From Pseudomonas sp. CBZ-4 (lineage in GTDB: Bacteria; Pseudomonadota; Gammaproteobacteria; Pseudomonadales; Pseudomonadaceae): a DNA stretch of 60,892 bases. This document shows positions 49,906 through 59,053 of this stretch, one piece after another. Where the stretch lies: positions 1-60,892 of the forward strand of contig NZ_ANNV01000149.1 in assembly GCF_000346755.1 (NCBI RefSeq), read 5' to 3'. The notes under the pieces are model-generated. The model searched no databases, was not told the DNA's origin, and worked only from the letters and a program-made list of their open reading frames with translations. A program made the position numbers and the translations under genes. How positions within the stretch are numbered: the stretch's first letter is position 1; every line of letters begins with the position of its first letter.

Positions 49906-50523
49906 TCAGGCGGCGCTTTCGACTAAGCGGTGCCATAGCGCGTAGTACACCCGACCGGACTTCTGCTCCCGGTGCAGGCGCCAGGCACCCGGCAGGCCCA
50001 GGGTGGAAGGCGCGGTCTCGCTTTCAGTGTAGATCCACGCATCCGGCGCCAGCCATTGGCGTTTTTCCAGCAGCGCGCACACGGTCGGCAGCAGGTTCTG
50101 GTTGAACGGCGGGTCGAGGAACACCACGTCGTACTCGCTGGCCGGCTGGGTTTCCAGGTAGCGCAGGGCATCGGCGGTTTGCACCTGGCCGTTGGTGCAG
50201 CGCAGGGTGCCCAAGTGTTCCTTGAGGCTGGAGACCGCGACGTTGCTTGCATCCAGCGCCTGGGCCTGGGCCGCGCCACGGGACAGTGCTTCCAGGAACA
50301 GCGCGCCGCTGCCGGCGAACGGGTCCAGCACCTTGGCGCCGCCGATGTACGGTGCGAGCCAGTTGAACAGGGTTTCACGCACGCGGTCTGGCGTTGGGCG
50401 CAGGCCCACGACGTCGGGGAAGCTCAGCTTGCGGCTGCCCCATTCACCGCCAATGATGCGCAGTTGGCCCACGCCGTTGTGGACGTTGTGGACGGGTTTT
50501 TTCGGGCGAGATGTACTGGCCAT
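49906..50523 (-). CDS. rsmD: 16S rRNA (guanine-966-N2)-methyltransferase RsmD
   Basis: A 205-residue SAM-dependent methyltransferase with motif I VLDPFAGSGALFLEAL (residues 65-80) and catalytic motif IV DPPF (137-140). It methylates G966 of 16S rRNA in the assembled small subunit. The start codon shares one base with the M16 peptidase stop (TAATG). Its neighbour ftsY on the other side of the peptidases is a widely conserved arrangement. Confidence 0.95.
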   Translation of the reverse strand: MASTSRPKKPVHNVHNGVGQLRIIGGEWGSRKLSFPDVVGLRPTPDRVRETLFNWLAPYIGGAKVLDPFAGSGALFLEALSRGAAQAQALDASNVAVSSLKEHLGTLRCTNGQVQTADALRYLETQPASEYDVVFLDPPFNQNLLPTVCALLEKRQWLAPDAWIYTESETAPSTLGLPGAWRLHREQKSGRVYYALWHRLVESAA

Positions 50524-52013
50524 TAATGCTCCGGGACCCCGAGCGGCTGCTCGGCGGGTTTATCAGTAGGGGGCGGTAGTGGCTTTTGCGCAGTGGTCGG
50601 GCCGGCGGTCACGATGACCATCTTGTCGGCGCTCAAGTGTTTGTTCATGGCAGCCTTGACCTGCTCTACGGTCAGGGCCTGGGATTGTTTCATGAAATCT
50701 TCCAGATAGGTCAGCGGCAGGTTGTAGAAACCCATCGCGCCCAGTTGCCCGACGATATCGGCGTTGCTCGCGGTCGACAGCGGGAAGCTGCCGGCCAGCT
50801 CGCGCTTGGCGTCATCCAGTTCTTTTTGGGTCGGGCCGGTCTTCAGGTAGTCCGCCACTACATCCTCAACCAGGCGCAGGGTACCGCCGCTCATTTCGGC
50901 GCGGGTCTGCAGGTTGATCATGAACGGGCCGCGCACCTGCATCGGTGAGAAACCGGAGTACACGCCGTAGGTCAGGCCGCGTTTCTCGCGCACTTCGCTC
51001 ATCAGACGCGTACCGAAGCCACCGCCGCCGAGGATCTGGTTGCCCAGGGACAAGGCTGCGTAGTCCGGGTCGGCGCGGTCGATGCCGAGTTGGGCGAACA
51101 GCAAATGCGTCTGCTTGGACGGAAACTCGATATGGCTCAGGCCGGCTTTAGGCTCGGTGGGCTGGGCGATCTTCGCCAGCGCCGGGCCTTTGGGCAGCGA
51201 TGCCGACACCTTGGCCGTCATGGCTTCGGCTTCGGCGCGGGTCAGGTCGCCGACCACCGCAATCACCGCATTGCCAGCGGCATAGGCCTTGGCGTGGAAG
51301 CCCTGCAACTGCGCGAGGCTGATCTTCGGCACGCTCTCTGGCGTGCCTTCGCTTGGGTGCGCGTAAGGGTGGTCGCCGTACAGGCGCTTGAACAGCTCCA
51401 GGCTGGCCAGCTTGGCCGGGTTCTGCTTCTGGTATTCGAAGCCGGCGAGGATCTGGTTCTTGATGCGCGCCAGGGAGTCGGCCGGGAAGGTCGGCTTGCC
51501 GATCACGTCGTCAAACAGCGACAGGGCGGCGTCGCGCTTGTCGCCGGCGCTCAGGCTGCGCAGGGACACCAGCGCCATGTCGCGGTAGGCACCATTGCCG
51601 AAGTCGGCGCCCAGGCCTTCGAAGTCGCGGGCGATCTGGCTCACATCCTTGCCTGGCACGCCTTCGTTGAGCATGGCGTTGGTCATCAGCGCCAGGCCCG
51701 GCACGGCGCCGTCCTGGCTGCTGCCGGCGGCGAACAGGATGCGCAGGTCGAACATCGGCAGTTCATGGGCTTCGACGAACAGCACCTTGGCGCCTTCGGC
51801 GGTGGTCCAGGTTTGCACGTCGAGCTTGCGGTTGGTTGGCGCCTTGCCATCCAGTTCCGCCAAGGATTGCAGGGTGCTGGCCGATTGGGCCTTTTCCAGC
51901 GCCGGGCTGGCGATGGATTCGCTCGGGCGCAGGAAATACACGGCGCCGGCGGCGAGCAGGGTGACGGCGATCAGGCCGGGTAGGATCAGGCGGCTGCTTT
52001 TGCGATCACTCAT
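50523..52013 (-). CDS. M16 peptidase-like subunit, inactive type
   Basis: A 496-residue insulinase-fold protein. It starts with a signal anchor (LILPGLIAVTLLAAGAVYFL). In the place where M16 enzymes have HxxEH it has LALMTNAMLNEG and no zinc-binding histidines, so it is probably the non-catalytic half of a heterodimer. It overlaps the upstream active gene by eight bases. Members of this class in Pseudomonas face the periplasm. Confidence 0.88.
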   Translation of the reverse strand: MSDRKSSRLILPGLIAVTLLAAGAVYFLRPSESIASPALEKAQSASTLQSLAELDGKAPTNRKLDVQTWTTAEGAKVLFVEAHELPMFDLRILFAAGSSQDGAVPGLALMTNAMLNEGVPGKDVSQIARDFEGLGADFGNGAYRDMALVSLRSLSAGDKRDAALSLFDDVIGKPTFPADSLARIKNQILAGFEYQKQNPAKLASLELFKRLYGDHPYAHPSEGTPESVPKISLAQLQGFHAKAYAAGNAVIAVVGDLTRAEAEAMTAKVSASLPKGPALAKIAQPTEPKAGLSHIEFPSKQTHLLFAQLGIDRADPDYAALSLGNQILGGGGFGTRLMSEVREKRGLTYGVYSGFSPMQVRGPFMINLQTRAEMSGGTLRLVEDVVADYLKTGPTQKELDDAKRELAGSFPLSTASNADIVGQLGAMGFYNLPLTYLEDFMKQSQALTVEQVKAAMNKHLSADKMVIVTAGPTTAQKPLPPPTDKPAEQPLGVPEH

Positions 52014-53361
52014 GAGCGGTCTCCTCAGGCAGGACATGGGCGACGCTGAGACGTTCGCGGGTGAAGTAGGTGCGCGCGGCTTTCTGGATATCTTCCGGGG
52101 TCACGCTTTGCAGGTCGGCAAGCTCGGTGTCCATCAGCTTCCAGGACAGGCCGACGGTTTCCAGCGAGCCGATGGCCGTGGCCTGGCTGGTGATGGAGTC
52201 ACGCTGGTAGACCAGGCCGGCGATGACCTGGGCGCGGATGCGTTCCAGCTCGGCGGCGGTCGGTGGCTTGGCCTTGAGTTCGTCCAGCAGGCGCCACAGG
52301 CCGGCTTCGGCTTGGGCGATGGTCTTTTTCTTCTGCTGGTTCGGCGTGGCCGAGAGGGTGAACAGGCTGTCGCCACGGGTGTAGGCGTCGTAGTTGGTGG
52401 AGGCGGCGGAAACCAGTTCTTCACCGCGCTCCAACTGCTCGGAGATACGGGCGCTGTAGCCGCCGTCCAGCAGGGCGGAGATCAGGCGCAGGGCCTGGAC
52501 CGAGCGTTTGTCTTCGGCGGTGACCAGGCCGGGCACGTTGAAACCGAGGATCACGCTGGGCAGTTGGGTCTGCACTTTCATGGTCAGCAGGCGTTCGCCG
52601 GGCTCGGCCAGCTCCATCGGGACCTTGGCCGGTGGCACGTCACGCTTGGGGATCGGGCCGAAGTAGCGCTGGGCCAGGGTCTTCACCTCATCCGGGGTGA
52701 CGTCGCCGACCACCACCAGGGTGGCGTTGTTCGGCACGTACCAGGCTTGGTACCAGTGGCGCAGCTCTTCGACCTTCATGCGCTCCAGGTCAGCCATCCA
52801 GCCGATGGTCGGCGTGTGGTAGCCGCTGGCCGGGTAGGCCATGGCCTTGAAGCGCTCGTAGGCCTTGGACATGGGATTGTCGTCGGTGCGCAGGCGGCGT
52901 TCTTCTTTGATGACCTCGATTTCGCGGCTGAATTCGTCGGCCGGCAGGCGCAGGCTGGCCATGCGGTCGGCTTCGAGCTCGAAGGCCACGCCCAGGCGGT
53001 CACGGGCCAGCACCTGGTAGTAGGCGGTGTAGTCGTCGCTGGTGAAGGCGTTTTCTTCGGCGCCGAGGTCGCGCAGGATCAGCGAGGCTTCGCCGGGGCC
53101 GACCTTGGCGCTGCCCTTGAACATCATGTGCTCCAGGGCGTGGGACAAACCGGTCTGGCCCGGGGTTTCGTAGCTTGAACCGACCTTGTACCAGACCTGG
53201 GAAACCACCACTGGCGCGCGATGGTCTTCGCGTACGACGACCTTGAGGCCGTTATCCAGGGTGAATTCATGGGTGGGTTGTGGATCGGCAGCCAAGGCTG
53301 AAAGAGGCAGACAAACTGTGCTGAACAGCAGGCCTGCGGCGCGGCGGGCTAGAGCATTCAT
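52006..53361 (-). CDS. M16 zinc metallopeptidase, active subunit
   Basis: A 451-residue secreted M16B-type peptidase. The signal peptide ends SALAAD (about residue 24). The inverted zinc motif is HALEH (His74, Glu77, His78), and the further Glu is in EIEVIKEERR. The start codon lies 235 bases from the divergent ftsY. It pairs with the downstream inactive subunit through overlapping ends. The substrate is unknown. Confidence 0.92.
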   Translation of the reverse strand: MNALARRAAGLLFSTVCLPLSALAADPQPTHEFTLDNGLKVVVREDHRAPVVVSQVWYKVGSSYETPGQTGLSHALEHMMFKGSAKVGPGEASLILRDLGAEENAFTSDDYTAYYQVLARDRLGVAFELEADRMASLRLPADEFSREIEVIKEERRLRTDDNPMSKAYERFKAMAYPASGYHTPTIGWMADLERMKVEELRHWYQAWYVPNNATLVVVGDVTPDEVKTLAQRYFGPIPKRDVPPAKVPMELAEPGERLLTMKVQTQLPSVILGFNVPGLVTAEDKRSVQALRLISALLDGGYSARISEQLERGEELVSAASTNYDAYTRGDSLFTLSATPNQQKKKTIAQAEAGLWRLLDELKAKPPTAAELERIRAQVIAGLVYQRDSITSQATAIGSLETVGLSWKLMDTELADLQSVTPEDIQKAARTYFTRERLSVAHVLPEETAHE

Positions 53362-53595
53362 TCGTTTTTAAACCTGTTGGGCTGCCCGCTTGGTCTTAGC
53401 GTCGGCGGGCGAGGAGGTGCTAGGATACTGGTCGGATTTACGGACGGCCACTGCGGCAGTCCTGTTAAGGCCCGATTTAGGCCTTACAAGATGTTGCGCA
53501 TGAACGAGCTGGCTAAAAAACAGTCTGTTACGCATCGAATTTTATTTACCGACGTGCCCCTCTGGCGCGTCGCTACCTTGAGATAGCCGTCCTCC

Positions 53596-54963
53596 ATGTT
53601 TGGTTCCAACGACGACAAGAAGACCCCAGCTGCGGCTGGCGAGAAGAAAGGCCTGTTCGGATGGCTGCGCAAAAAGCCGCAGGAAACCGTCGTCGAACAG
53701 CCACAGGTTCAACCTGAGCCTATTCCTGAGCCCATCGTAGAAGCCGAACCGGTCGCAGAGACCCCGGCGCCGGTGGTGTTGCCGCTGGTTGAGCCGGTGT
53801 TGCAGCCGGTGGTTGAGGTTGAGCCGGAACCAGAGCCCGAACATAAGCCGTGGCCTGAACTGCCAGTGGCCGAAGAGCCCGTGGCGCTGGTTGAAGACGT
53901 CCAGGCTGAACACATCGCACCGCCGATCCCTGCCGTGGTTGAACCGGTGGCCGTGGTGGTTGAAGCCGCGCCAGTCGTCGAAACAGCCGTTCCTGCTGTG
54001 GTCGAGCCCGAACCCGTCGCCGCCGAAACCAGCAAGACCGGTTTCTTCGCCCGCCTCAAGCAAGGCCTGAGCAAGACCAGCGCCAGCATCGGCGAAGGCA
54101 TGGCCAGCCTGTTCCTCGGCAAAAAGGTCATTGACGACGAGCTGCTGGAAGACATCGAAACCCGTCTGCTCACCGCCGACGTGGGCGTCGAAGCCACCGC
54201 CGTGATCATCCAGAGCCTGACGCAGAAGGTCGCGCGCAAGCAGTTGACCGACGCCGACGCCCTGTACAAATCCCTGCAGGCCGAGCTGGCCGCGATGCTC
54301 AAGCCGGTGGAAGCACCGCTGGTGATCACGCCGAACAAGCCGTTCGTGATCCTGGTCGTTGGCGTCAACGGCGCCGGCAAGACCACCACCATCGGCAAGC
54401 TGGCGAAGAAGCTGCAATCCGAAGGCAAGAAAGTCATGCTGGCAGCGGGCGACACCTTCCGCGCCGCAGCGGTAGAACAGCTGCAAGTGTGGGGCGAGCG
54501 CAACAAGATCCCGGTAATCGCCCAGCACACGGGCGCCGATTCCGCCTCGGTGATCTTCGACGCCGTGCAAGCCGCCAAGGCGCGCAACATTGATGTGCTG
54601 ATCGCAGATACCGCCGGTCGCCTGCACACCAAAGACAACCTGATGGAAGAACTGAAGAAAGTCCGCCGCGTGATCGGCAAGCTCGACGCAGACGCTCCGC
54701 ACGAAGTGTTGCTGGTGCTCGACGCCGGCACCGGGCAGAACGCCATCAGCCAGGCCAAACAATTCAACCAGACGGTGCAACTGACCGGCCTGGCATTGAC
54801 TAAGCTCGACGGCACGGCCAAGGGCGGCGTGATCTTCGCCTTGGCCAAGCAGTTCGGCCTGCCGATTCGTTATATCGGCGTCGGTGAAGGTATCGACGAC
54901 CTGCGTACCTTTGAAGCCGAACCCTTTGTCCAGGCACTTTTCGCCGAGCGGGAGCGTCCATGA
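53596..54963 (+). CDS. ftsY: Signal recognition particle receptor FtsY
   Basis: A GTPase that docks SRP-ribosome complexes at the membrane. It has 455 residues. The A domain (about 25-150) is rich in Val, Pro and Glu, with short repeats such as PVVEVEPEPEPE. The NG domain has G1 GVNGAGKT (256-263), DTAGR (338-342) and TKLDG (402-406). It forms an operon with ftsE and ftsX by four-base overlaps. The 234 bases upstream hold the promoters of the two divergent genes; I see no extra gene there. Confidence 0.97.
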   Translation: MFGSNDDKKTPAAAGEKKGLFGWLRKKPQETVVEQPQVQPEPIPEPIVEAEPVAETPAPVVLPLVEPVLQPVVEVEPEPEPEHKPWPELPVAEEPVALVEDVQAEHIAPPIPAVVEPVAVVVEAAPVVETAVPAVVEPEPVAAETSKTGFFARLKQGLSKTSASIGEGMASLFLGKKVIDDELLEDIETRLLTADVGVEATAVIIQSLTQKVARKQLTDADALYKSLQAELAAMLKPVEAPLVITPNKPFVILVVGVNGAGKTTTIGKLAKKLQSEGKKVMLAAGDTFRAAAVEQLQVWGERNKIPVIAQHTGADSASVIFDAVQAAKARNIDVLIADTAGRLHTKDNLMEELKKVRRVIGKLDADAPHEVLLVLDAGTGQNAISQAKQFNQTVQLTGLALTKLDGTAKGGVIFALAKQFGLPIRYIGVGEGIDDLRTFEAEPFVQALFAERERP

Positions 54964-55631
54964 TTCGATTCGAACAGGTCGGTAAACGCTATGCCAACGG
55001 GCATGTGGGCTTGCATGAGCTGAGCTTTCGAGTGCGTCGCGGCGAATTCTTGTTTGTCACCGGCCATTCCGGCGCCGGTAAAAGCACCTTGTTGCGCCTG
55101 CTGCTGGCCATGGAACGCCCGACCACCGGCAAGCTGCTGCTGGCCGGCCAGGACCTGGCCACCATCAGCAATGCGCAGATTCCGTACCTGCGCCGCCAGA
55201 TCGGCGTGGTGTTCCAGAACCACCAGTTGCTGTTCGATCGCACGGTGTTCAACAACATTGCCCTGCCATTGCAGATTCTCGGGCTGTCCAAGGCCGAAAT
55301 CGTCAAGCGCGTGGATTCGGCCCTGGAGCGCGTGGCGCTGTCGGACAAGACCGACCTCTACCCCGGCGACCTGTCCACCGGCCAGCAACAGCGCGTCGGC
55401 ATTGCCCGCGCCATTGTCCACCGCCCGGCCTTGCTGCTGGCGGACGAACCCACCGGTAACCTCGACCCGCGCTTGGCGGCCGAGATCATGGGCGTGTTCG
55501 AAGACATCAACCGTCTGGGCACCAGCGTATTGATCGCCAGTCACGACCTGGCGCTGATCGCCCGCATGCGCCACCGCATGCTGACCCTGCAACGCGGCCG
55601 CCTGATCGGTGACGGGGAGGCTGGCGTATGA
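54960..55631 (+). CDS. ftsE: Cell division ATPase FtsE
   Basis: A 223-residue ABC ATPase that, with FtsX, activates septal peptidoglycan hydrolases through EnvC-type partners. Walker A GHSGAGKS (35-42), the signature LSTGQQQRVG (about 137) and Walker B LLLADEPTGNLD are intact. The ATG overlaps the ftsY stop. Confidence 0.97.
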   Translation: MIRFEQVGKRYANGHVGLHELSFRVRRGEFLFVTGHSGAGKSTLLRLLLAMERPTTGKLLLAGQDLATISNAQIPYLRRQIGVVFQNHQLLFDRTVFNNIALPLQILGLSKAEIVKRVDSALERVALSDKTDLYPGDLSTGQQQRVGIARAIVHRPALLLADEPTGNLDPRLAAEIMGVFEDINRLGTSVLIASHDLALIARMRHRMLTLQRGRLIGDGEAGV

Positions 55632-56653
55632 GTGCTACCCGCAGCCCTAAAGTCTCCGAACGCGTGGCGCCGAAACCGGCCGACCCGCAACCGCAGAAAA
55701 AGAAAAAACACGACGAAGACGACGGCCCGGATTTCGGCACGCTGCTGCGCGCCTGGATCGAAAGCCACCGCGCCAGCCTGCTGGACAGCCTGCGTCGCCT
55801 GGGCAAGCAGCCGATCGGCAGCTTTTTCACCTGCCTGGTGATGGCCGTGGCCCTGAGCCTGCCGATGGGCTTGTCGCTGCTGCTCAATAATGTGGAGCGC
55901 CTTGGTGGTTCCTGGCAGCGTGCGGCGCAGATTTCCCTGTACCTCAACATCGATGCCAGCACCAAGGAAGGCGAAGGCCTGCGTGACGACATCAAGAACC
56001 TGCCGGGCGTAGCCGATGCCGAGTACATCAGCCGCGACCAGGCCCTTGAGGAGTTCCAGCAACAATCCGGCCTGGGCGAGGCGCTCAAGGAGCTGCCGCA
56101 GAACCCGCTGCCGGGCGTGGTGCTGGTGACGCCGAATGAAGTCGACAAGCCCGCACTGGAAGCCCTGCGACAAAAACTCGCAGAGATGCCCAAGGTGCAG
56201 CAGGCGCAACTTGATCTAGTCTGGGTGGAGCGCCTGGCGGCGATCCTCAAGCTGGGTGACCGTTTTGTGTTCGGCCTGACGGTGCTGTTGGTGTCTGCAT
56301 TACTTTTGGTGATAGGTAATACCATTCGTCTTCATATTGAAAACCGTCGCACCGAGATAGAAGTGATTAAACTGGTCGGCGGCACGGACAGCTATGTGCG
56401 TCGGCCTTTTCTGTACATGGGCGCGCTTTATGGCTTCGGCGCCGGGATTTTGTCCTGGGGCGTACTGGCATTTGGCTTGGACTGGCTGAACGACGCGGTT
56501 GTCGGGCTGGCTGGCTTGTACGGCAGTGATTTCGCCCTGGCGGGCGTGCCGGTAGCCGATGGTCTGAGTCTCTTGCTTGGCGCGGTGCTGTTGGGGTATA
56601 TCGGTGCTTGGATTGCGGTCGCTCGTCATTTACGCGAGCTGGCACCGAAGTAG
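55628..56653 (+). CDS. ftsX: Cell division permease FtsX
   Basis: A 341-residue membrane partner of FtsE. The N-terminal cytoplasmic tail is charged (KKKKHDEDDG). The first membrane segment is near 70, a periplasmic domain spans about 95-220, and three further segments follow (FGLTVLLVSALLLVIG and others) with the FtsX core NTIRLHIENRRTEIEVIKLVG. It overlaps ftsE by four bases. Confidence 0.96.
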   Translation: MSATRSPKVSERVAPKPADPQPQKKKKHDEDDGPDFGTLLRAWIESHRASLLDSLRRLGKQPIGSFFTCLVMAVALSLPMGLSLLLNNVERLGGSWQRAAQISLYLNIDASTKEGEGLRDDIKNLPGVADAEYISRDQALEEFQQQSGLGEALKELPQNPLPGVVLVTPNEVDKPALEALRQKLAEMPKVQQAQLDLVWVERLAAILKLGDRFVFGLTVLLVSALLLVIGNTIRLHIENRRTEIEVIKLVGGTDSYVRRPFLYMGALYGFGAGILSWGVLAFGLDWLNDAVVGLAGLYGSDFALAGVPVADGLSLLLGAVLLGYIGAWIAVARHLRELAPK

Positions 56654-56705
56654 TTAATGTCAGATTAATGTGGTTTCGTTTGTATTGACCGTATCAGCGG
56701 TTTAG

Positions 56706-56732
56706 GGAACTTGTCCTACGGTTCCCGGTCAA
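56706..56732 (+). promoter_or_regulatory. Sigma-E (AlgU)-like promoter of rpoH
   Basis: GGAACTT (56706-56712) and GTCAA (56728-56732), 15 bases apart counting from the end of GGAACTT, about 48 bases before the rpoH ATG. The -35 part is an exact match to the extracytoplasmic sigma factor consensus. The -10 part is weaker than the usual TCTGA. Sigma-E control of rpoH is known in E. coli and P. aeruginosa. Confidence 0.55.
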
Positions 56733-56779
56733 TTTTCGCAGTGCTGAACTGCACGAGTTATGTAAGTCGGAGGTTTCGT

Positions 56780-57634
56780 ATGACCACTTCTTTGCAACCT
56801 GCTTATGCTCTGGTCCCAGGTGCAAACCTGGAGGCGTATGTGCACACGGTCAACAGCATTCCATTGCTGACGCCCGAGCAGGAGCGTGAACTGGCCGAGA
56901 GTCTCTACTATGAGCAGGATTTGGGGGCGGCTCGGCAGATGGTGCTCGCCCACCTGCGTTTTGTCGTACATATCGCCCGTAGCTATAGCGGCTACGGCCT
57001 GGCGCAGGCTGACCTGATCCAGGAAGGCAACGTTGGCCTGATGAAGGCGGTGAAACGCTTCAACCCGGAAATGGGCGTGCGTCTGGTGTCGTTTGCCGTG
57101 CACTGGATCAAGGCGGAAATCCACGAGTTCATCCTGCGCAACTGGCGCATCGTGAAAGTCGCGACCACCAAGGCCCAGCGCAAACTGTTCTTCAACCTGC
57201 GCAGCCAGAAAAAACGCTTGGCGTGGCTGAACAACGAGGAAATCCACCGCGTGGCCGAAAGCCTCGGCGTGGAGCCCCGTGAAGTGCGCGAGATGGAAAG
57301 CCGCCTGACCGGCCATGACATGGCCTTCGACCCAGCCGCCGAAGCGGATGACGACAGCGCCTTCCAATCGCCGGCCAACTACCTGGAAGACCACCGCTAC
57401 GACCCGGCGCGGCAACTGGAGGATGCGGACTGGAGCGACAACTCCAACCACAACCTGCACGAAGCGCTGGAAGTGCTGGACGACCGCAGCCGTGACATCC
57501 TCTACCAGCGCTGGCTGGCAGAAGACAAAGCCACGCTGCACGACCTGGCGCAGAAGTACAACGTGTCGGCCGAGCGGATTCGTCAGCTTGAGAAGAGTGC
57601 GATGAACAAGCTGAAACTGTCGATCGCTGCCTAA
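56780..57634 (+). CDS. rpoH: Heat-shock sigma factor RpoH (sigma-32)
   Basis: A 284-residue sigma factor. Region 1.2/2 begins LTPEQERELAESLY and includes VHIARSYSGYGLAQADLIQEGNVG in two parts. The RpoH box QRKLFFNLR lies near 138. Region 4.2 ends with VSAERIRQLEKSAMNKL. The ATG follows CGGAGG. It directs transcription of heat-shock genes such as clpB in this window, which has a matching promoter. The ftsYEX-rpoH order is conserved. Confidence 0.97.
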   Translation: MTTSLQPAYALVPGANLEAYVHTVNSIPLLTPEQERELAESLYYEQDLGAARQMVLAHLRFVVHIARSYSGYGLAQADLIQEGNVGLMKAVKRFNPEMGVRLVSFAVHWIKAEIHEFILRNWRIVKVATTKAQRKLFFNLRSQKKRLAWLNNEEIHRVAESLGVEPREVREMESRLTGHDMAFDPAAEADDDSAFQSPANYLEDHRYDPARQLEDADWSDNSNHNLHEALEVLDDRSRDILYQRWLAEDKATLHDLAQKYNVSAERIRQLEKSAMNKLKLSIAA

Positions 57635-57650
57635 AACACTGCGGAAAGAC

Positions 57651-57687
57651 AAAAAAATGCCCCGATCGAGAGATTGGGGCATTTTTG
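57651..57687 (+). terminator. Rho-independent terminator of rpoH
   Basis: AAATGCCCC...GGGGCATTT with a T tract, about 20 bases after the stop. Confidence 0.88.
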
Positions 57688-57706
57688 TTTGGCTTCACGC
57701 GGTCCC

Positions 57707-57795
57707 TGTGGGAGCTGGCTTGCCTGCGATAGCGGTCTATCAGCCAGCACATCTGTAGCTGACAGGCCGCCATCGCAGGCAAGCCAGCTCCCACA
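57707..57795. repeat. REPIN (type A)
   Basis: Arms tgtgggagctggcttgcctg and its inverse. The loop starts gatagcggtctatcagc and ends gctgacaggccgccatc, so the inner stem is imperfect. It lies between convergent rpoH and mtgA. Confidence 0.85.
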
Positions 57796-57811
57796 GGGGT
57801 TTTGCAGTGTG

Positions 57812-58534
57812 TCAGTCGGACCAGGGGGCCTTGCGGGTGTTGTTGAGTTCGAGCAGGTAGCCATCGCCGCCCAACTGACTCATCTGCTGACGAATCCACG
57901 CCGCCCGCCTGGCCACATACGCCGTCGGATGGCTGGCACTCCACACCCTTGGGTTGGGCAACACCGCCGCCAGATAACTGGCCTGCTGACGGGACAACGC
58001 CTTGGCACTCACGCCAAAGTGATGCCGCGCCGCCGCTTCCGCGCCAAACACGCCTTCATCCCATTCCACGCTGTTGAGGTACACCTCAAGAATCCGCTGC
58101 TTGGGCCACAGGATTTCGGTCAACCCGGTAAACCAGGCTTCCAGGCCCTTGCGCAGATAACTGCGGCCAGCCCACAGGAACAGGTTTTTCGACACCTGCT
58201 GGCTCAAGGTGCTGGCGCCGCGAATCGAACCGCCGCGCTCGTTGTGCAGGATCGCCGCCTGGATCGCGCCGAAGTCAAAGCCCCAGTGCTGGGGGAAGCG
58301 CTGGTCTTCACCGGCCATCACCGCCACTTTCAGCTCGTCGGAGATCTCATCCCACGGCACCCAGGTGCGTTGCAGGTCAATGGGCTCGCCGTCGAACCAG
58401 GATTCGATCTTGCGCTCCACCATCAATGCCGTGAACGGCGGCGGCACGACACGCAACAGCAGCACCAGCAGGACACTGCCGATGGCAAACCATTTCACGA
58501 CTTTGAGAAAACGACTGAAGAGGAGACGCAGCAT
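57812..58534 (-). CDS. mtgA: Monofunctional peptidoglycan glycosyltransferase MtgA
   Basis: A 240-residue inner-membrane enzyme that polymerises lipid II glycans. An N-terminal membrane anchor (WFAIGSVLLVLLLRVV) is followed by the GT51 domain: the catalytic Glu is in VMAGEDQRFPQHWGFD, then GASTLSQQVSKNLF and the second Glu motif EVYLNSVEWDEGVFG. The start was set at MLRLLFSRFLK; the longer frame has no ribosome site or family support. Confidence 0.93.
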   Translation of the reverse strand: MLRLLFSRFLKVVKWFAIGSVLLVLLLRVVPPPFTALMVERKIESWFDGEPIDLQRTWVPWDEISDELKVAVMAGEDQRFPQHWGFDFGAIQAAILHNERGGSIRGASTLSQQVSKNLFLWAGRSYLRKGLEAWFTGLTEILWPKQRILEVYLNSVEWDEGVFGAEAAARHHFGVSAKALSRQQASYLAAVLPNPRVWSASHPTAYVARRAAWIRQQMSQLGGDGYLLELNNTRKAPWSD

Positions 58535-58604
58535 AGAGATGGCTTGGCCGAACCCGTTGAGCGGGCCATTATACAGACCCTGCCCCTTGTGACTGGAGTT
58601 CCTC

Positions 58605-58982
58605 ATGCTGCGTGGCTTTCTGATGTTGGCGGCCTTTTTCGGCTTCACCGGTGTTGCCCTTGGCGCCTTCGCCGCCCATGGCCTGAAAAACCGCCTGAGC
58701 GCTGAATACCTGGCGATCTTCCACACCGGCGTCACCTACCAACTGGTGCACACCCTGGCCCTGTTCGGCGTGGCGCTGCTGGCGGCGCACCTGCCGGGGC
58801 GCCTGGTCACCTGGGCGGGCGTCTCATTTGCCGTCGGTATCCTGTTGTTCTCCGGCAGCCTGTATGTGCTGACCATGACCGGCATCAGCAAACTCGGCAT
58901 CATCACCCCGTTTGGCGGCCTGGCGTTCCTGCTCGGCTGGTTCCTGCTGGGCCTGGCGGCGTTCCGCTTGCAAGCCGCCTGA
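58605..58982 (+). CDS. DUF423 membrane protein (YgdD-like)
   Basis: A 125-residue protein with four hydrophobic segments. The start MLRGFLMLAAFFGFTGVALGAFAAHGL, in two parts, is the DUF423 signature, with FHTGVTYQLVHTLAL following. Function unknown. It is divergent from mtgA. Confidence 0.9.
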   Translation: MLRGFLMLAAFFGFTGVALGAFAAHGLKNRLSAEYLAIFHTGVTYQLVHTLALFGVALLAAHLPGRLVTWAGVSFAVGILLFSGSLYVLTMTGISKLGIITPFGGLAFLLGWFLLGLAAFRLQAA

Positions 58983-59053
58983 CCAAGGGACTTGGGTCAG
59001 CCACGTTGATCGGGCTAGAATGCTGGCCCCTAAAAACGATGGCGGCCCGCGGC

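Noticed and set aside
53377..53586. A 69-codon open frame between the M16 peptidase and ftsY
   Set aside because: It lies in the divergent promoter region, has no ribosome site and has no resemblance to a known protein.
58983..59053. A TPP riboswitch upstream of thiS
   Set aside because: The space between the DUF423 gene and thiS is only 71 bases and shows no THI-box features.
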